A DNA stretch of 64,000 nucleotides, taken from contig NW_006917096.1 in assembly GCF_000516985.1 (NCBI RefSeq), positions 853,606 to 917,605 on the forward strand. The letters run 5' to 3'. Below, in pieces: positions 59,001 through 64,000 of this stretch (positions are counted from its first letter, which is position 1; each line of letters begins with the position of its first letter). The notes beneath the pieces were generated by a model, which did no database searches, was not told where the DNA came from, and saw only the letters and a list, made by a program, of their open reading frames with translations. Origin of the DNA: Pestalotiopsis fici W106-1. Its lineage: Eukaryota > Ascomycota > Sordariomycetes > Amphisphaeriales > Sporocadaceae. The translations under genes and the position numbers were made by a program.

Positions 59001-60241
59001 AGGCTGGTGCAGATCCGCTGATGACCAACAACCGGGGAAGGGACTCATTGTATTGGGCTGCGCTGGGATCTAGCCGCAACTCCTTTGATGTAATCCTCAA
59101 AGCGGTCCAGGATTGCGGTGATAGTATTCGGCGCCGTGATTCGGTGCGACTGGCTGTCAATGCTGCTATAGCCGGAGAAAATCCAGGCTTTATCGAGCGC
59201 CTGTTGGAGGAGCTGGATAGTGACTGGCAACTGGCCGACTCTGACGACTGGAGCCCTCCCTACACCGCCATGAGGTATGATCAGGTAGGTATCTTGGCCA
59301 GTACCAGCGAGAACCTCGGCCATGGCCCACTATTCCGTTCGCTGGAGACAACCGATCCTCAGGCGGTGCCCCGTGAGTGGCATGCGTCGGACCACGCGAC
59401 GGCTCTACTTCGCGAACCCAATCCGCTGTCGATTACCGTTCAAGGTATGCGACATGGTAATTCTATCAAGATATAATTGATTGCTAACAACATCTCTCCT
59501 TTCTACAGACCCGCCCCGTGAAAATGAATACCCCCAGTGCATTGCTCGTGCTGACCACCCAATGGTACCCGGTGCGTCCGGTGTGTATTACTTTGAGGTC
59601 ACGATTGTCTATAACCTCGATGATTCAGAGTAAGTTTTTCTAGTCTCTAAGACAGATTTTGCCTTCAAAACATGTACTTACACCGCCGGCCCCGACCCAC
59701 AGCGTGCTTGGTATCGGCTTTTGTCGCGAAGACACTCCGCTGGAGGACGAATACCTTGGTTTTGTTGACGGTTCTTGGGGTGTACATCATGACGATGGGA
59801 AAGCCTACGGCGGCTCCAGGGCTGGGGCCAAGTTTAGCGAAGGCTTTGACAATGGCGACGTCATTGGCTGTGGAGTCAATTTTGTCCAAGGGATCGCGTT
59901 TTATACAAGGAATGGAACAGTCATTGGTAAGTGAGAGAAACTCCTACGTCTGCTGGATGATGAACAAGAATGAAACTAAATCGAAAAACATTCAAGGCCA
60001 AGCATTTGACAACATTCGTGGAAGGCTGTATCCAGCCATTTGTACACGGATCGGTAAGGCAGGTTGCGTTCTGCGGGCACAGTTCTGGGATTATGATGGG
60101 AACGGGAATTCCGGATTCATGTTCAAGGGCCCATATGATGGAGATGAAACGAGAAAAGAGTCGAAAATAGCTCAACAGGCAGCCGAGGAAGATAGCAGCA
60201 GTAGCTCGTCATCTGGTAGTTACAGCAGTAGCGAAGTCTAA
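53055..60241 (+). CDS. NLR-like STAND protein: alpha/beta-hydrolase-like, NACHT, ankyrin repeats, SPRY
   Basis: CDS: join(53055..53092, 53149..53344, 53408..53497, 53557..53619, 53684..53902, 53989..54139, 54206..55931, 56095..59444, 59509..59629, 59703..59926, 59997..60241), 2140 residues; all junctions keep frame with GT-AG sites. Residues 13-220 resemble the hydrolase-like N-terminal domain of fungal NLRs (LVLVHGIGHDS; nucleophile elbow GHDLG with Asp100 in place of Ser). The NACHT-type module has P-loop GPPGSGKI at 312-319 and a Walker B region IFFAIHG (409-415) without the usual acidic residues. About residues 836-1930 are ankyrin repeats, over 20 units (for example GNTPLLIAAREGR, GWTPLHAAYDRGD). 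Residues 1950-2115 form a SPRY domain (GVYYFEVTI, VLGIGFCRED, DVIGCGVNF), and a Ser-rich tail ends the protein. Function is unknown. Intron 7 (163 nt) was extended over a coding-like stretch because only this joins the ankyrin frame. Confidence 0.82.
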
Positions 60242-60512
60242 AGCTGCCACTGAGGGCTTATATTGAGCCCCAGCACGATCAGAGAGTGATTTAATGTTCT
60301 CCTGTCTCTCGCCTACGCCTGGATCCTATGGTACGTGGTGTTCATGTCGGCATTGTTGTTGGAGTTATCGGTCAACCTTGAAACATGTATCGTGTAGATG
60401 AATATATGTATAAGTCAAAGTTCGTTTAACTGGATCGAAAACTAAAATTCATGGCATTCCCTGGTAGCCCACATATCGAAAGCCAAACAATTGATTGGAT
60501 TCAATCTATGTT
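60242..60512. other. Convergent intergenic spacer
   Basis: A short 3'-UTR region between the NLR-like gene (+) and the membrane-protein gene (-). Nothing else is seen. Confidence 0.4.
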
Positions 60513-61811
60513 CTAGCCTAAAATATTGACCCAATTGGGACTTTCAGTGCCTGTTCCATCATACCAGACAAGATAATAGCAAATCGTCGTAATGAGATTG
60601 AATATCGTCATGGCAAGAATAGTGCTGTCAGACTCCGTTTTGAGGAGGCGTGCCAGCCGGCGATCGGTGCGAGCACCAAGAGACAGCGTCCAGCTCATAA
60701 ATGACTTGAGTGATACCATGAACTTGCGACGGGATACTGCATTGCTGTCTGCGGGGCCTCCTCCAGACGGGCCAGGCTCAGTTGGCGGATCATTGGGGAT
60801 AGGAAGGGACAGTGGTTGCGATGCAACTCGGGGCTCTGTACCATCTGGCGCCACTGTCGGTAATCTTCCCCGCCGAGCAATCAGATCACCGAGTCCGCCT
60901 ATGGTTTTGGCCATTAGGATGCTGACAATGGCAACGCACGTCACGTAACGGCATGTGTCTGTCACACGGATCGCCCAAGCAGGTAGCGGACCAATGGCTG
61001 ATTTGGGCCTTTCCATCGTCTGGGCGAGCTTCTCCTCTGTTTCTCCAATGCCCGAGACCATGGACAAGAGAAAAAGTCCAAAGATGGGGATCGCGTAAGG
61101 TGAGGACAGGGAGCGACGGAGTGGAGGAATCAAAATACGTGCAGCAAATACCAGGACCTGCAAAAGTATAATAGAGACACAGCTAAAATTAAGCCAGGTG
61201 CTCACATTGTGCACTTGTGGAGGCAAGTGAATGATGACCGAGGAAGAAATGTCGCACCAGACGCCGATTTCCAGAGCGAATTGACTATATAAGATGAAGA
61301 GGACCGACATCAGCAGTATCGCAGACGAGGTACTATCCGGGCCATCTGTAACAGGGTAATATCCATCCGTCTCGAAGCGACTCAAGTCAATAATGAGCTT
61401 TGTCACGGCGGCAAAGAGATACAGCGCTGCACAGACTTGCGTGACAGGAATACCGCGCAAGCTAAAGACCTTGATAGCCTGGGGCAAGACGGCGAGGAAG
61501 GTAATCGCCAGCCTTACGGTAGCGACGTTTGCGGTCAATGGTGCCCGCCGCCGCCGCCGTCTCGCGGGATCATCATCGCCCAGTGCTCGGCACAAGACAA
61601 TGACGTCAATGATGCCGTCGAATAGACACGTTCCCGGAAGAGAGCGCAAGAGGTCAATCTCGCCGTCGATTACGTTGCGCCCCGGGCGGCGACTGCACGT
61701 CGATGGCTGCGTCACCGCGGCTAGGGCCAAGGTCACGAGGATCCAAAAGGCCGATTGGCCGCCGACTTGTTGCTGCTGGGAGGACTCTGCGGTCGGTATT
61801 TGACTTTCCAT
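60513..61811 (-). CDS. Multi-pass membrane protein, function unknown
   Basis: Single exon from the ATG at 61811 (MESQIPTAESSQQQQ), 432 residues; the frame is open upstream only to a CTG codon. About eight hydrophobic segments are visible (for example AFWILVTLALAA, LAITFLAVLP, SAILLMSVLFILY, VSIILLQVLVFAA, IPIFGLFLLSMVSG, and one near the C-terminus, NLITTICYYLVWY). A cytosol-like Pro/Gly/Ser-rich loop is near residues 315-360, and a run of six Arg lies near 90. I do not recognise the family; similar multi-pass proteins of unknown role are common in filamentous ascomycetes. The gene is convergent with the NLR-like gene. Confidence 0.72.
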   Translation of the reverse strand: MESQIPTAESSQQQQVGGQSAFWILVTLALAAVTQPSTCSRRPGRNVIDGEIDLLRSLPGTCLFDGIIDVIVLCRALGDDDPARRRRRRAPLTANVATVRLAITFLAVLPQAIKVFSLRGIPVTQVCAALYLFAAVTKLIIDLSRFETDGYYPVTDGPDSTSSAILLMSVLFILYSQFALEIGVWCDISSSVIIHLPPQVHNVSTWLNFSCVSIILLQVLVFAARILIPPLRRSLSSPYAIPIFGLFLLSMVSGIGETEEKLAQTMERPKSAIGPLPAWAIRVTDTCRYVTCVAIVSILMAKTIGGLGDLIARRGRLPTVAPDGTEPRVASQPLSLPIPNDPPTEPGPSGGGPADSNAVSRRKFMVSLKSFMSWTLSLGARTDRRLARLLKTESDSTILAMTIFNLITTICYYLVWYDGTGTESPNWVNILG

Positions 61812-62228
61812 GATGTGAATGCAATGGAGTCGTGGATATTTTGATTGACGCGGAATTAGCAGCAGCAGCAAGGTAACGACGACAAAGCTGCTTGCTGACC
61901 GTACCTCTTATCCCACCCCTGCGACGTGGGGTTGCTCCATCCCCAAAGCGCCTTGTAAGGCGAATCCTCCCCATGAGGCAGTGCATCAATGATATGATAT
62001 GCAAGAGTGTTGCCCCACCACAGAATATGCCAATGATTTGTTAGCAATCGCGGGCGAGAGATTCATCACTTATCTTCATGATCATCCGGCTTCAAATTCA
62101 CAGCGGCAGCCACTCACCGGCACAACAGACTCATGATAAATAAATGTCGAGTTTTTATTAATTTTGTGTGTATTTAATGTTAAACTTTTGTTTCATCATG
62201 TCGCTCATTTTCCACGTGAGGCTGTGGC
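61812..62228. other. Intergenic, no gene seen
   Basis: About 420 bp between the membrane-protein start and the stop codon of the His-rich protein gene on the same strand. It contains the promoter of the first and the 3' end of the second. Confidence 0.4.
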
Positions 62229-63075
62229 TCAGAGACCCCGCTGAGTGTTGCCGCTCAACTCATCATCATAACTGGATCCCAAACCAGCCTTTTTGCCGCG
62301 ACCCTTCTTGCCAGCAGTTCCAGTCGTGCCCGTACCAGTTCCCTCGTAAGACGCCATGTCAATCTCGGGAGCAGTGGTGGTGGCATGATGCTGGGCATTG
62401 AGGTGGTGGGTCTCATGGATATTGTGCTTGGTGTGGATGACTTCAGGCTGGATGGTCTCCCGGTTGACTACTGGCTGGACAGTCTCGTGGACGTGACTAT
62501 AGGTTTTTCCTGTTAGAACATGTGGGGTTTCTTCTCTTGATTTCATGGTTTTCAATGACCATATTTTGATTGACTTACTGGTGAATATTCTCAGTCTGCC
62601 TGGCCGGAGCAGACTCCTGGGTACGTCTGGTCCCCTCAACCTCGCGCAGGTTACGGAACTGTGCACCTTCCTGCTGGAACTGCTTGGAGGCAGTGTCGTC
62701 TCTGTGGTCAAACTGACGGCTGTCCTCGGTCTCGTTGTAGGTGTGCTTTGTGGGCATGACCTTCTTGTCCTTGACGGGCTGGACGGTGCGGTGGTAGTGG
62801 TCCTGGTGAATGTCCTTGTCGACTTCCGTGTTGACTTGCTCGTGCTCCATGGGCTTGACCGTCTCGTGCTGGACCGCGGGAGCCTTGGTCTTGTGGACCG
62901 TGGTGGCACCCTCGTGCTGCTCCGTCATCTTGCCTCCGGGCGCGGTCTTTGAGCTGGCAGATTCGAGTCCGCCCCGTTTGCTGGTGCTGGTCCCTTCTTC
63001 TTCGGTCGGAGCAACGTAGCCCTTGAGGGTCTCGCCGATCTTGCTAAACATGCCGCTGGGAAGTTCTCCTGCCAT
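62229..63075 (-). CDS. Hydrophilic His-rich repeat protein (fungal stress/allergen-like)
   Basis: CDS: complement of 63075..62579 and 62496..62229, 254 residues. The intron has donor GTAAGT and acceptor CTATAG. The protein is strongly hydrophilic and low in aromatic residues, and it repeats a His-x-(x)-Thr-Val-(Lys/Gln)-Pro theme: HETVKPMEHE, YHRTVQPVKDK, HVHETVQPVV and HETHHLN, with ETIQPEV between. The C-terminus is Gly/Thr/Lys-rich (GTGTGTTGTAGKKGRGKK). No signal peptide or domain of known activity. Similar fungal proteins are annotated as 'allergen' or hypothetical. The composition fits an intrinsically disordered, LEA-like or metal-binding stress protein, which is inference. Long antisense frames here come from the repeat and are not genes. 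Confidence 0.78.
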
Positions 63076-64000
63076 GATGGAAAAATTGACTAAAGCTGAT
63101 ATGAGGTTATCCGATTCTTTGAAATTATCGAGACTGGTTCTGAGGATAGTTCTCCCTAAACAACTCAGCCCCTGGGAAGCACAACACTCCCCCTATTATA
63201 GTACTTGTCCATCGAGTATGCGCAAATGATCCCGCTGTTCATACGTCATGGCCAACGTGTTATTCTCACATGGAAATATGAAACATGATTTCCCGTAGAT
63301 ATGTAGATGAAAGAATGACGTCCTGTAGTGCATATTCATCGCGACTGGCCCGAAGAGCTATAGTTCCCCTCAGGCTTGCGCAGGTTCGTATGAGTAATCG
63401 GAGTGATGATGTAGCAGGGACTGTGGCTAGTGTGGTCTATACCATGGCAGCGCCACATGGTTTACTCTTAATCCAAGGGAAAACGTTCCAGGTGCATAAG
63501 AGAAAGATAGAGTTAGGTTCTGCCCGGCATGGACTACCAAGCCGCAGATCAGACTCCCAGAGCGGGACAGCGAGAGATCCAAGCGAGTAATTGGATGTCG
63601 AGAAAACGCATAATCAAGTGAAAATACGGGCTAGGCAGCGAGATTCCAAGTAAATGCGAATGTTTGAATATTCAAAAGCTCTTGGCACACATCTACTGGA
63701 GCTCGCATCCCGGCCGACTTGTTTGCGCCCCGAATTTGGTTCAAACTTGAGTGACAAACGTTGACCGGACCAAACTCTGAAATCGCGCCAATTCTCCGCA
63801 CACAAAAATCTGCATGATGACGGTCTCAAGGTCTTTATCTTGTTTATCCATTGCAAAGCTTCCGCAGCACACATGTGTCTCTTTCCTTGGGAGTTTCCCG
63901 AGGTGAGGTAAAGATTGCTTCATTCTGGTAGCGCAGAGCTTCCCTTCTCGCCCGCCCGCAAACACGGCTGGCACAGATGCAAAAGTAAAAGATCTTGGCT
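63076..64000. other. Intergenic to the window end
   Basis: About 925 bp starting with the promoter of the His-rich protein gene (-). Minus-strand frames at 63614-63974 have no motif. No gene is cut by the window edge as far as I can see. Confidence 0.4.

Noticed and set aside
62229..62952. Long frames on both strands in the His-rich protein gene
   Set aside because: They are shadows of the repetitive coding sequence; only one frame has a valid start, intron and stop.
1..64000. CRISPR arrays, rRNA genes, telomere repeats
   Set aside because: No regularly spaced repeat array, rRNA core sequence or TTAGGG tract is seen.

Overview
This window is nuclear DNA of a filamentous ascomycete, most likely a Sordariomycete of the Hypocreales type. 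The evidence is short GT-AG introns (44-215 nt) with CTAAC/CTGAT-like branch points, a single-exon-plus-leader-intron RPS8 gene, a fungal Gyp5-type RabGAP, and several families that are essentially fungal (STAND/NLR proteins, NRPS-like enzymes, a fungal bZIP). This is a taxonomic inference from gene structure and protein style; no rRNA or barcode is present.

Layout. 0-8 kb is core genome: an intron-containing tRNA-Ala(AGC), RPS8 (+) and convergent gyp5 (-). 8-13 kb is gene-poor and carries a relic of a Ty1/copia reverse transcriptase. 13-21 kb holds a sugar-acid dehydratase of the IlvD/Edd family, a YdcF-like DUF218 protein, a 762-aa self-sufficient cytochrome P450 of the bacterial CYP116B/P450RhF layout, and a peptidyl-tRNA hydrolase. 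21-27.5 kb is a small biosynthetic locus: an A-T-R NRPS-like reductase (-) and a class V PLP enzyme (+) that diverge from one 700-bp promoter with a thrice-repeated motif.

28.5-60.2 kb is an accessory region. It carries an NB-ARC/TPR receptor-like gene, a small orphan gene, a six-exon CmcJ/NvfI-type oxidoreductase, an M19 membrane dipeptidase with a probable GC-AG intron, a ubiquitin C-terminal hydrolase, a broken 2-oxoglutarate dioxygenase, a bZIP factor, 5 kb of gene-poor DNA, an ankyrin-subtilisin protein, a conserved 283-aa protein of unknown function, and an 11-exon, 2140-aa NLR-like protein (alpha/beta-hydrolase-like, NACHT, many ankyrin repeats, C-terminal SPRY). The window ends with a multi-pass membrane protein and a His-rich repeat protein.

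The most interesting content is (i) the NLR-like gene with a SPRY end and apparently dead catalytic motifs, beside an ankyrin-subtilase and the 283-aa protein, which together look like a fungal self/non-self or immunity-type locus; (ii) the CYP116B-like P450-reductase fusion, a layout known from bacteria and unexpected in a fungus; and (iii) the NRPS-like/PLP enzyme pair. Exon coordinates below were worked out by hand from frame, splice consensus and family motifs; they are predictions, not transcript-supported.
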